A DNA stretch of 44,130 bases from an uncultured Fidelibacterota bacterium (GTDB taxonomy: Bacteria; Marinisomatota; Marinisomatia; Marinisomatales; TCS55): contig CAJWTA010000003.1 in NCBI GenBank assembly GCA_913046805.1, positions 1-44,130 on the forward strand, given 5' to 3'. Numbering within the stretch: position 1 is the first letter of the stretch; each line of letters starts with the position of its first letter. Below the pieces are notes generated by a model. It had not been told where the DNA came from. It saw nothing but the letters and a program-made list of their open reading frames with translations, and made no database searches. Position numbers and translations under genes: made by a program. Below, piece by piece: positions 8,334 through 15,936 of the stretch.

Positions 8334-9791
8334 ATGGCGCGAAATAAAGAAACATTGACTAGGCGTTCATTTCTTAAAAAAAGTAGCTCTACCGCATCAT
8401 TATTAACTGTATTTCCCTATTCAACGTTAACTACCGCATTAAATATATCTGATGAAAACAGAATATTAGTCATTGGAGCTGGTCTTGCCGGACTATCTTG
8501 CGCATATGAATTAGATAGAGCAGGATATAATGTGATGGTTTTAGAGGCAAAATCCCACCCTGGCGGTCGAGTAAGAACCTATAGGGATTCATTTACCGAT
8601 AATCTTTATGCTGAAATGGGTGCAGAATATGTTGATAGCTCAGATGAATTTGTTCATAAATATTGCAAACAATTTGATTTAAATATTTTACCAGCCAAGC
8701 AATATGATGGTATCTATGTAAGAAATAAGCATATTCACATGAAAAATCTTGTATCTGGTAAAGCAAAACTTCCTTTTGATGGAACCCTAAATGGAAAACT
8801 TTTTGGTCAGGAAGTTAAATATATTCAAAAATGGATTGATTTGGCTAAAAAAGAAGGTGTAAACAGTAAACAGATTCAGGCATTAGATAAAATTTCAGTG
8901 GAGGAATTATTAAAAAAGGGTGGGGCACCAAAAGATATCGTTGAGCTTTATACTTATTTAAATGCTACTGAATCAACAACTATACCATCCAAAATGTCAG
9001 CACTTTCAATGATACAATCACATGTAAAAACGTCCGGATTTAGTGAGGACACCATTGAGGGAAGAATTTTAGGAGGTAATGATCAACTTCCAAAAGCTTT
9101 TGCAAAAAACTTAGGGACAAAAATAAAATATAATCATGCAGTAAGAAGAATAAATGCTACGTCTAATGGAATCGAGGTGCTTTTTACAAATAAAGAAAAT
9201 AATTATACTATAAACGGAACAAAAATTGTTTTTGCTGTACCAACAACTATCCTAAAAAATATCAAAGTTAATCCAGGTTTTTCAAAAGAGAAAGACTATA
9301 GTATTCGAAATCAGTCTTACGGACATGTCATGAAGGTTGCTATGCAATTTCAACAACGTTTTTGGGATAGTATTAATTCAATAGGACAGAGAGTTTTTAC
9401 GGATACTCCACTTAGAAGAGTATATCATTTCTCGGTTGACCAACCTGGTCCTAGAGGAATACTTCTATCGTTTACATCAGGCGATGATGCACGTAAACTT
9501 GGTAATTTATCAGAAATAAATCGAATGAAAATAGCTAAACGGTCTTGTAAAAACATTTGGCGTAATTCAGATAATTATTGGGAGAGCGGAATTTCTAAAT
9601 ATTGGAATGAAGATAAATGGATTAAGGCTAGCTATTCATATTCAGGAATTGGACAAAAAGACTTCAGAGATATCTTATCAAAAACTGAGCAGCCTTTTTA
9701 TTTTGCTGGTGAACATACATCTACTAACTATGCTTCAATGAATGGTGCAATAGAATCAGGTGTTAGAGTTAGTAAAGAAATAAAAAAGTAG
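8334..9791 (+). CDS. Tat-exported flavin amine oxidase (FAD-dependent oxidoreductase)
   Basis: 485 residues. The N-terminus has a twin-arginine export signal (TRRSFLKK, residues 9-16) followed by a short hydrophobic stretch, so the folded FAD enzyme is expected in the periplasm. The FAD-binding Rossmann motif is VIGAGLAGLSCAYELDRAG at about residues 46-64, followed by GGRVRT. The C-terminal FAD-binding motif PFYFAGEHTSTNYASMNGA is typical of monoamine and polyamine oxidases. The substrate is unknown; family members oxidise amines, amino acids or polyamines and release aldehyde, ammonia and hydrogen peroxide. A strong AAAGGA ribosome binding site six bases upstream supports the start. The M1 peptidase gene begins five bases after the stop. 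Confidence 0.9.
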   Translation: MARNKETLTRRSFLKKSSSTASLLTVFPYSTLTTALNISDENRILVIGAGLAGLSCAYELDRAGYNVMVLEAKSHPGGRVRTYRDSFTDNLYAEMGAEYVDSSDEFVHKYCKQFDLNILPAKQYDGIYVRNKHIHMKNLVSGKAKLPFDGTLNGKLFGQEVKYIQKWIDLAKKEGVNSKQIQALDKISVEELLKKGGAPKDIVELYTYLNATESTTIPSKMSALSMIQSHVKTSGFSEDTIEGRILGGNDQLPKAFAKNLGTKIKYNHAVRRINATSNGIEVLFTNKENNYTINGTKIVFAVPTTILKNIKVNPGFSKEKDYSIRNQSYGHVMKVAMQFQQRFWDSINSIGQRVFTDTPLRRVYHFSVDQPGPRGILLSFTSGDDARKLGNLSEINRMKIAKRSCKNIWRNSDNYWESGISKYWNEDKWIKASYSYSGIGQKDFRDILSKTEQPFYFAGEHTSTNYASMNGAIESGVRVSKEIKK

Positions 9792-9796
9792 TAATT

Positions 9797-11458
9797 ATGA
9801 ATAATGTATTTTCTCTTTTAATCTCAATCTCGGTTTTATTTTGTCAAGAACCACCACCAATTAAATCAGGTGTCGCTCCCAAGCAAAATGAGTACACGAA
9901 TGATTACGATGTCATTAGTTATGATTTGGAAATTGGATTAGGGATAGAAACTGAGGAAATAGAAGGCAATACAAATATCACGCTAATTTTAAAAAAAAGA
10001 ATTGACAATATATCTTTAGACTTTACCGGTCTCAGTATTCATAGCATCACAATAAATAATTCGATTGCTAACTATATACATAAAAAAGGAAAGATATTTA
10101 TAGATTCAAAAAAATACAAATCGAATCAAACACTAGTAATTAATATTAGTTACAGTGGAAGACCAGATGATGGATTAATTATAGGAAAGAACGTTCATGG
10201 AAACCATTCTGTTTTTGCAGATAATTGGCCAAACAGAGCTCGCTTTTGGTTTCCATCTAAAGATCATCCTAGCGATAAAGCTAAGGTTAGTTTTATTGTT
10301 CATGCTCCATCAAAATGGAAAGTTATAGCGAATGGTGCTTTGATTGAAAAGCCAAAAAATTCACCAGATAATGCAATTGGTCCAAAAGAACCCAGGCGCA
10401 CATGGAAATGGAAGACTGACGTACCGATACCAACTTATAATATGGTAATTGGTGCTGCTGAAATGGATATTACAACATTAGGTATAGCAAATTTTGCTTA
10501 TTCAGAAGCTTCCTCAAGAACCGACGGCAGTATTGAGGTTTCAAATTGGACCTTTCCTGAAGATACTGAAAAGTCCAAACCTTCATTTACACGTTCAGCG
10601 GATATGGTGAATTTCTTTGCAACAAGAATTGGGCCATATCCTTATGAGAAATTAGCCAATGTTCAATCTTCAACACGATTTGGTGGTATGGAAAATGCAT
10701 CCGCAATATTTTATTCACAAAGCGCAATTGCAAAGGGTAGAAATATAGAGAGTACGGTTTCGCATGAAATTGCACATCAATGGTTTGGTGATTCAGTCAC
10801 GGAAAAAGAGTGGCACCATTTATGGCTTTCTGAAGGTTTTGCAACTTATTTCGGAGCACTTTTTTTTGAGCAAAGTGATGGTTCTGATAGTTTTAAAAAA
10901 AGAATGGAGAAAAATAAAGATAGAATTATTAAATCTAAAGCCACTGATAGACCCATAGTTGATTACGAGGTGAAAGATTTATTCAAATTATTGAATTCAA
11001 ATAATTACCCCAAAGGGGCATGGGTATTACATATGTTAAGAGGTTTAGTTGGAGACGAGCTGTTTTTTAAAGGTATATCAAAATATTATAACAAATATAA
11101 AGATAAATCAGTATTAACTGATGATTTTTCAGCAATCATGGAAGAAGTTTCAGGATTAGATCTACAATATTTTTTTGATCAATGGATTTTTAGTCCAGGA
11201 TATCCTATCATAGAGATTAAGCAAAACTGGATTCCTAAAAAAAATGGTAATAACAAGATGATTATTACTATAAATCAGGTTCAAAAGAAAAAATGGCCTA
11301 CGTTCATTTTTCAAAGTGAATTATGTTGGGGTGATAATAAATGTATGCCAATAAAAATAGACCAAAAAACTCAATCGTTTGATATAGCAACAAGCTTAAA
11401 ACCCGATTCAATCCATATTGATCCAAAGAATTGGATTTTAAAAGAAGTTAAAAATTAA
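9797..11458 (+). CDS. M1-family zinc aminopeptidase, secreted
   Basis: 553 residues with an N-terminal signal peptide (about residues 1-16, MNNVFSLLISISVLFC), which places it in the periplasm or envelope. The gluzincin site is HEIAHQWFG with zinc ligands H323, H327 and E346 (WLSEGFATYF), and the substrate-binding GGMEN motif is at 296-300. The N-terminal beta-domain and the alpha-helical catalytic domain are complete. The C-terminal helical domain of large M1 enzymes is missing, as in short bacterial M1 proteins. It would remove N-terminal residues from peptides. It follows the amine oxidase by five bases and probably shares its operon. Confidence 0.93.
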   Translation: MNNVFSLLISISVLFCQEPPPIKSGVAPKQNEYTNDYDVISYDLEIGLGIETEEIEGNTNITLILKKRIDNISLDFTGLSIHSITINNSIANYIHKKGKIFIDSKKYKSNQTLVINISYSGRPDDGLIIGKNVHGNHSVFADNWPNRARFWFPSKDHPSDKAKVSFIVHAPSKWKVIANGALIEKPKNSPDNAIGPKEPRRTWKWKTDVPIPTYNMVIGAAEMDITTLGIANFAYSEASSRTDGSIEVSNWTFPEDTEKSKPSFTRSADMVNFFATRIGPYPYEKLANVQSSTRFGGMENASAIFYSQSAIAKGRNIESTVSHEIAHQWFGDSVTEKEWHHLWLSEGFATYFGALFFEQSDGSDSFKKRMEKNKDRIIKSKATDRPIVDYEVKDLFKLLNSNNYPKGAWVLHMLRGLVGDELFFKGISKYYNKYKDKSVLTDDFSAIMEEVSGLDLQYFFDQWIFSPGYPIIEIKQNWIPKKNGNNKMIITINQVQKKKWPTFIFQSELCWGDNKCMPIKIDQKTQSFDIATSLKPDSIHIDPKNWILKEVKN

Positions 11459-11480
11459 GTAATGTGAAAGATTATAGGTA

Positions 11481-11514
11481 ATTATATATCTATTTATAAA
11501 AAAAGATATATAAT
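11481..11514. terminator. AT-only inverted repeat at a convergent junction, possible bidirectional terminator
   Basis: A perfect 11-bp inverted repeat (ATTATATATCT at 11481-11491 and AGATATATAAT at 11504-11514) with a 12-base A-rich loop lies where the M1 peptidase gene (plus) meets the YeiH-type gene (minus), overlapping the latter's stop codon. The stem has only two G-C pairs and no clear downstream T-run, so termination is inferred from position. Confidence 0.4.
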
Positions 11515-12543
11515 AGAAAAACTTACAACTCCAACACTTAGCGCAGCAATAAAACCTAAATAAAAGGGTTTTAATCCCAGATTTTTAAATTTTTCTAAAT
11601 TGGTATTATAGCCAACAGCTGACATTGCGGTTATTAATAATATCTCAGCAGAATATTTAATATAATGGATAAAATTATTCCAGATTTCAATACCAATTTG
11701 ATACTCAAATTGATCTCCAATAGTTCTGATCATTCCAAAAGCTAAAAATCCTAATATAAAGTATGGAAAAATTGAACCAATATTTATTTCACTATTTTGA
11801 ATTGCACTTTTTTTGGATAAATACGCTAAGATCGGTATTACTACAACCATCATTGTATTTCTAACTAATTTTATCACTGTTGATATATCCAATACTGAAG
11901 GATTTTCGTATTGTTCGGCATAAATCATCCCTGAACCTGCAACTTGCGCAGTTTCATGGATAGATGTACCTAAAAACACTCCTACAGCTAGCGAATCATT
12001 ATCAAATACACTATATGCCAATATAGGGTATACAAACATCGCCACAAGTCCAAATATTGTAATATTTGCTATAGCATAAGATATTTCTTCTTTTTTTGCT
12101 TTTATAACAGGCGCTAAAGCTACAATTGCTGTTGCACCGCAAATACTTGTACCAACTGCAATTAATAATGAGAGATTATTAGATACCCGAAAATAATCAC
12201 GTAGATTTTTTATAATAATTATTGAAATTACTATACATGGAATAATAACAAGCAATCCTTGAGATCCATACATTAAAATATCAGATATGCTTAATCTTAT
12301 TCCTAAAAATATAATTCCTAGCTTTAAAAGATATTTAATCGCATACGTAAAACCGCTCTTATATTTATCTATATTTTTTACAGTGTTACTTAATATTGAT
12401 CCTATTAAAATTGCAATTATAATAGGTGATATAGGGCTTTTTTCTAGATTTAATAGTTCAATACCTATATAATTTGATATTTGTATTGATGAGAGGGCAG
12501 TTATTGCACATATAAGTAAACCAAATATTTTACTTTTACTCAC
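11494..12543 (-). CDS. YeiH-family (UPF0324) integral membrane protein, putative sulfate exporter type
   Basis: 349 residues with about nine to ten hydrophobic segments through the whole length. Sequence features of the YeiH family are the KLGIIFLGIRLSISDI segment, the GTSICGATAIVALAPVIKA motif, and GTSIHETAQVAGSG. Family members are predicted anion exporters of the inner membrane; sulfate is the assumed substrate, with weak evidence. The start is GTG at 12543, supported by AAGG eight bases upstream. The gene converges on the M1 peptidase gene. The family call is firm, the function is not. Confidence 0.88.
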   Translation of the reverse strand: MSKSKIFGLLICAITALSSIQISNYIGIELLNLEKSPISPIIIAILIGSILSNTVKNIDKYKSGFTYAIKYLLKLGIIFLGIRLSISDILMYGSQGLLVIIPCIVISIIIIKNLRDYFRVSNNLSLLIAVGTSICGATAIVALAPVIKAKKEEISYAIANITIFGLVAMFVYPILAYSVFDNDSLAVGVFLGTSIHETAQVAGSGMIYAEQYENPSVLDISTVIKLVRNTMMVVVIPILAYLSKKSAIQNSEINIGSIFPYFILGFLAFGMIRTIGDQFEYQIGIEIWNNFIHYIKYSAEILLITAMSAVGYNTNLEKFKNLGLKPFYLGFIAALSVGVVSFSIIYLFL

Positions 12544-12595
12544 CTATATACCTTATTATACATAATATATATTATATGCCATTTATATTTATTAA

Positions 12596-13768
12596 TCATA
12601 TAATGGCCTTTAAAGCTGTAGTTAAACGATTTATATCCTCTAAGTCATTATATCCTTGTACGGAAATGCGTATTGCTACGTGATTATCTTTTGAATACGT
12701 TGGTATTTCAATATTATAGTCGTTATAGAGTGTATTTTTTAATTCTATATGATTATTATGTGGAATTAAAATTGTAGCCATTTGTTCTAAAAAGTTATCC
12801 GGACAAATTTTAGGCAGACCAGTAAAATCTGAAATAGTATTTCTAGCATCGATAACCATGTCCTTACAACGTGCAATAACGTCTAACCAATTATAATCAT
12901 TATGAAATTTTATAGCACTTGGAACTGCTAAAAATGCACTCATATCTCGAGTACCTTGCCATTGAAATATATTTTGAAAGCGACTAGGGCTCTTTTTTTG
13001 AGTAGAATTTACAAATTCAGGGTAATCTTCGCCCCAACCCCAACTCTTTAAGTATGGTTCCATGTCATGTTGAAGCTCCCTCTTTACATATAAAAAAGAA
13101 GATCCCTTAGGTGAACATAGCCATTTATGACAAGCACCAACATAAAAATCTGCATCAAGATTGTTCAAGTCTAGTGGCAGTTGACCAGGTACATGCGCAC
13201 CATCTATTATTGTCTTAATATTTCTTTTTTTTGCTTCATTTATTATATCTTGGACGGGCAGAATCATCCCTGTACCGCTAGTGATATGGCTAATAAATAT
13301 ATATTTTGTCTTATCACTAGCTCCCTCCCAAAAATTTTCTAAAAAAGATGCTTTATCGATTATCGGAAAATTTATTTTTACTCTATTATAATTGTATTTA
13401 TTTTTTTTTGAATGATAAAACCACATTCTATCGCAAGATCCATACTCCAAATCGGTTGAAAGCACCTCTTCATTTTCATTTATTCTAATATTATCAATTA
13501 TTGAAGCGACGGCATGGGTCGGATTTGGAAAATAAACGATATCGTCCATATGGCAATTCAAATATTTTCCAAGGGTTGATCTAGAAATCTCTAGATCATT
13601 GTAAACATCGTTAGCCATAAACTGTACTGGATTTTGTTCTATTTTATGCTGCCAGTCCTGATAATTTTCAAAAACAGGTCTAGGGCATGCGCCATATGAA
13701 CCATGGTTCAAAAAAGTAATATCAGGATTTATCTGAAAAATGGGCTTTAAACTCTTAGAATCGTTCAT
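12596..13768 (-). CDS. Class V aminotransferase family protein (isopenicillin N epimerase-like)
   Basis: 390 residues, a fold-type I PLP enzyme. Conserved features are FLNHGSYGACPRPV at the N-terminus, the cofactor Asp D189 in IIDGAHVPGQ, and the PLP lysine K215 in GACHKWLCSPKG. The subgroup is often annotated as isopenicillin N epimerase (CefD) or cysteine desulfurase-like, but most such proteins outside beta-lactam producers have unknown substrates, and nothing in this window points to antibiotic synthesis. It is separated from the YeiH gene by about 52 A/T-rich bases and from the divergent tRNA-Arg gene by about 84. Confidence 0.85.
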   Translation of the reverse strand: MNDSKSLKPIFQINPDITFLNHGSYGACPRPVFENYQDWQHKIEQNPVQFMANDVYNDLEISRSTLGKYLNCHMDDIVYFPNPTHAVASIIDNIRINENEEVLSTDLEYGSCDRMWFYHSKKNKYNYNRVKINFPIIDKASFLENFWEGASDKTKYIFISHITSGTGMILPVQDIINEAKKRNIKTIIDGAHVPGQLPLDLNNLDADFYVGACHKWLCSPKGSSFLYVKRELQHDMEPYLKSWGWGEDYPEFVNSTQKKSPSRFQNIFQWQGTRDMSAFLAVPSAIKFHNDYNWLDVIARCKDMVIDARNTISDFTGLPKICPDNFLEQMATILIPHNNHIELKNTLYNDYNIEIPTYSKDNHVAIRISVQGYNDLEDINRLTTALKAII

Positions 13769-13852
13769 TTTTTAATATAATTTCTAAAAATAACTAATCG
13801 ATTATACGATTATATTTTAATTTTGATAATAGGTAATATAAGTTTATCGTTA

Positions 13853-13926
13853 GCGCCCGTAGCTCAGCTGGATAGAGCGTTGGATTCCGGTTCCAAAGGT
13901 CGGGGGTTCAAATCCCTCCGGGCGTA
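13853..13926 (+). tRNA. tRNA-Arg (anticodon CCG)
   Basis: A cloverleaf is visible: acceptor GCGCCCG with CGGGCGT (G1-U72 wobble at the end), D arm GCTC/GAGC, anticodon stem TTGGA/TCCAA with loop TTCCGGT giving anticodon CCG, and T arm GGGGG-TTCAAAT-CCCTC. CCA is not encoded. Its last base touches the stop codon of the SDR gene on the other strand (13927), so the two converge with no intergenic space. Confidence 0.95.
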
Positions 13927-14700
13927 CTAAGTTTTGAATCTTCCGCCATCTACCGCCAAATTGTGACCTGTTATGTAACTAGACTCCTCTGATGCTAGAA
14001 ATAAAATAGTATTTGCGATTTCGTGAGGTTCCGCTAATCGTTTTAATGCTGTTGAATCTGCCCACATAACCTCTATCTGCTCTTTGGTAATATTCAAATC
14101 TTTTGCTTTTGCAATTGAGAGCTCTGATAACCTCTCTGTTTTTGTATATCCAGGTAAAATATTATTAACAGTTATACCATATTCGCCAAGCTCAAGGGCA
14201 AGAGTTTTACCCCACTGCGCAACTGCACCTCTAATAGTATTTGAAACACCTAGCCCTGGAATAACTTGCTTTACCGACGTAGAGATAATATTTATAATTC
14301 TTCCGTATTGTTGTTTTTTCATCTCCTTGATTGCATGCCGTGTAACAATTTGATTACTTAGCAATAAACGATCAAAAGAAACTCTAAACTCATCGAGTGT
14401 TGATTTTTCGAGCAAGCCTCCCTGAGGTCCTCCACTATTATTAATTAAGATATCGGTTTTACTAGAAAGTTCTTTATTTATTTTAATATCCAACTCTTCT
14501 GGATTATTAAAATCTGCACATATATATTTATGAACTTGACCTTTAGATGTATCAAGATCGCTTATTACGCTCGTAAGTTTTTCTTTGTTACGAGCTATGA
14601 GCGTGGTGCTTCCTCCTTTATCGGCAAAAAGCATAGCGCAGGATTTACCGATTCCATCTGAACCACCGCATATAACAATTGATTTATTCTTAAAATTCAT
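13927..14700 (-). CDS. SDR-family oxidoreductase lacking the YxxxK active site
   Basis: 257 residues with a Rossmann fold of the short-chain dehydrogenase type: the glycine motif GGSDGIG at residues 12-18, NNSGGPQGG near 88, and ILPGYTKTERL after the active-site region. The canonical Ser is represented by the ISTSVKQ segment (140-144), but where Tyr-xxx-Lys should follow, the sequence is SNTIR (153-157). This resembles the known SDR subgroup annotated as 3-oxoacyl-ACP reductase-like (the VKQ.IP.L..SN..R pattern), whose activity is unclear. Its start overlaps the folD stop by four bases (ATGA), so it is translationally coupled to folD. Confidence 0.87.
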   Translation of the reverse strand: MNFKNKSIVICGGSDGIGKSCAMLFADKGGSTTLIARNKEKLTSVISDLDTSKGQVHKYICADFNNPEELDIKINKELSSKTDILINNSGGPQGGLLEKSTLDEFRVSFDRLLLSNQIVTRHAIKEMKKQQYGRIINIISTSVKQVIPGLGVSNTIRGAVAQWGKTLALELGEYGITVNNILPGYTKTERLSELSIAKAKDLNITKEQIEVMWADSTALKRLAEPHEIANTILFLASEESSYITGHNLAVDGGRFKT

Positions 14701-15584
14701 GAATGCTTAATGAGCTTTTCAGCGGCTTCAACTGTATTTTCTACAAGCATTGCAATTGTCATTGGTCCAACACCACCAGGTACAGGAGTTATTGCCTCTA
14801 CTTTATTCTTTAAAGAGGTAAAATCCGCGTCTCCTACAAGAATGGGCTTACCATTACTATCAATGATTCTATTAATTCCTACATCAATGACTATAGCACC
14901 ATTCTTTATATGTTCTGCCTTAAGAAAATTTGGAGATCCAATCGCTAAAATAACTATATCCGCAACTTTTGTGTAATTGTATATATTCTTACTTCCAGAA
15001 TGACATAGCGTTGTAGTTGCGTCACTGTATTTTTTCTTTAAACTTGTTAATATTGAAATAGGTCTTCCAACAATATTACTCCTCCCAACCACTACTACAT
15101 GTTTGCCTTTTAATTCATAATCATAATGTTCAAAAAAACGCATAATGCCTTTTGGTGTACAGGGGATAAATGTTGGCACTCCTGCTGCTAAATGACCAAG
15201 GTTGTATGGATGAAAACCGTCTACATCCTTAATTGGATTAATACTTAATAAAATTTTCTCCGAATCTATATGATCCGGCAAAGGTAGTTGTACCAGTATA
15301 CCGTGAATATTTACATCGCTGTTTAGTTCGGATATTTTGTTTATCAGTTCAATTTCTGATACATCTTGGTCAAAAAGAATAGTCTTTGATTCTAAACTTA
15401 AATCTTCAAATCTTTTTGTTTTGTTTCTAACATATACTTTAGATGCTGGATTCTCTCCTACCAAGATCACTGCTAGAGTTGGGGTGATGGATTTATTTTT
15501 TAAATTAACTATTCGGTTAGATAATTTGCTAAAGACAGCACTGCTTAACTCAGTGCCAGATAATATTTTAGGATTTTGATTCAA
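14697..15584 (-). CDS. folD: Methylenetetrahydrofolate dehydrogenase / methenyltetrahydrofolate cyclohydrolase
   Basis: 295 residues, the usual FolD length. This bifunctional cytoplasmic enzyme interconverts 5,10-methylene- and 10-formyl-tetrahydrofolate with NADP. Key features are the Y51xxxK55 catalytic pair in VYVRNKTKRFE, VQLPLPDHID, KDVDGFHPYNLG, CTPKGIMRF, the cofactor loop VVVGRSNIVGRP and the C-terminal PVPGGVGPMT signature. It supplies one-carbon units together with glyA, which lies elsewhere in this window. It follows zapA by 15 bases and overlaps the SDR gene by four. Confidence 0.97.
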   Translation of the reverse strand: MNQNPKILSGTELSSAVFSKLSNRIVNLKNKSITPTLAVILVGENPASKVYVRNKTKRFEDLSLESKTILFDQDVSEIELINKISELNSDVNIHGILVQLPLPDHIDSEKILLSINPIKDVDGFHPYNLGHLAAGVPTFIPCTPKGIMRFFEHYDYELKGKHVVVVGRSNIVGRPISILTSLKKKYSDATTTLCHSGSKNIYNYTKVADIVILAIGSPNFLKAEHIKNGAIVIDVGINRIIDSNGKPILVGDADFTSLKNKVEAITPVPGGVGPMTIAMLVENTVEAAEKLIKHS

Positions 15585-15599
15585 TAATAATTTAAATAA

Positions 15600-15899
15600 T
15601 TATTGTTTTTGAATTTCTTCTTCAATGACTTCCATAAGGGACGAAACCTTACCCTCTACTGTATTCTTCATCTTGTCGTTATCGCGTTTAATAGCAAAAT
15701 ATTCATCGGCAATATTCATTGCTGCTAGAATTGCTACTTTGGCTGGAACTTGAGGAGTATTGAGCTCTTCTTGAATTTCACGCATTTTTTGATCTACATA
15801 TTCTGCTATATTTTTAATATATGTAGCATCAGCTGGAGCCTTGATAGTGTATTCTTGGCCATAAATAGATACTTTTACGAAATTGTCACTAGAGCTCAT
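15600..15899 (-). CDS. zapA: Cell division protein ZapA
   Basis: 99 residues, matching the small ZapA family, which cross-links FtsZ filaments at the division site. The N-terminal beta-hairpin region carries VKVSIYGQEYTIKAPAD, followed by YIKNIAEYVDQKMREI, then VAILAAMNIADEYFAIK and a C-terminal coiled coil (to EEEIQKQ). Its place after pheST is the common bacterial arrangement. The start ATG at 15899 lies 37 bases after pheT. There is no room for a 6S RNA gene between zapA and folD. Confidence 0.93.
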   Translation of the reverse strand: MSSSDNFVKVSIYGQEYTIKAPADATYIKNIAEYVDQKMREIQEELNTPQVPAKVAILAAMNIADEYFAIKRDNDKMKNTVEGKVSSLMEVIEEEIQKQ

Positions 15900-15936
15900 A
15901 ATTTTAACAGTTGGTTTATAAAATTTATAATCATTA

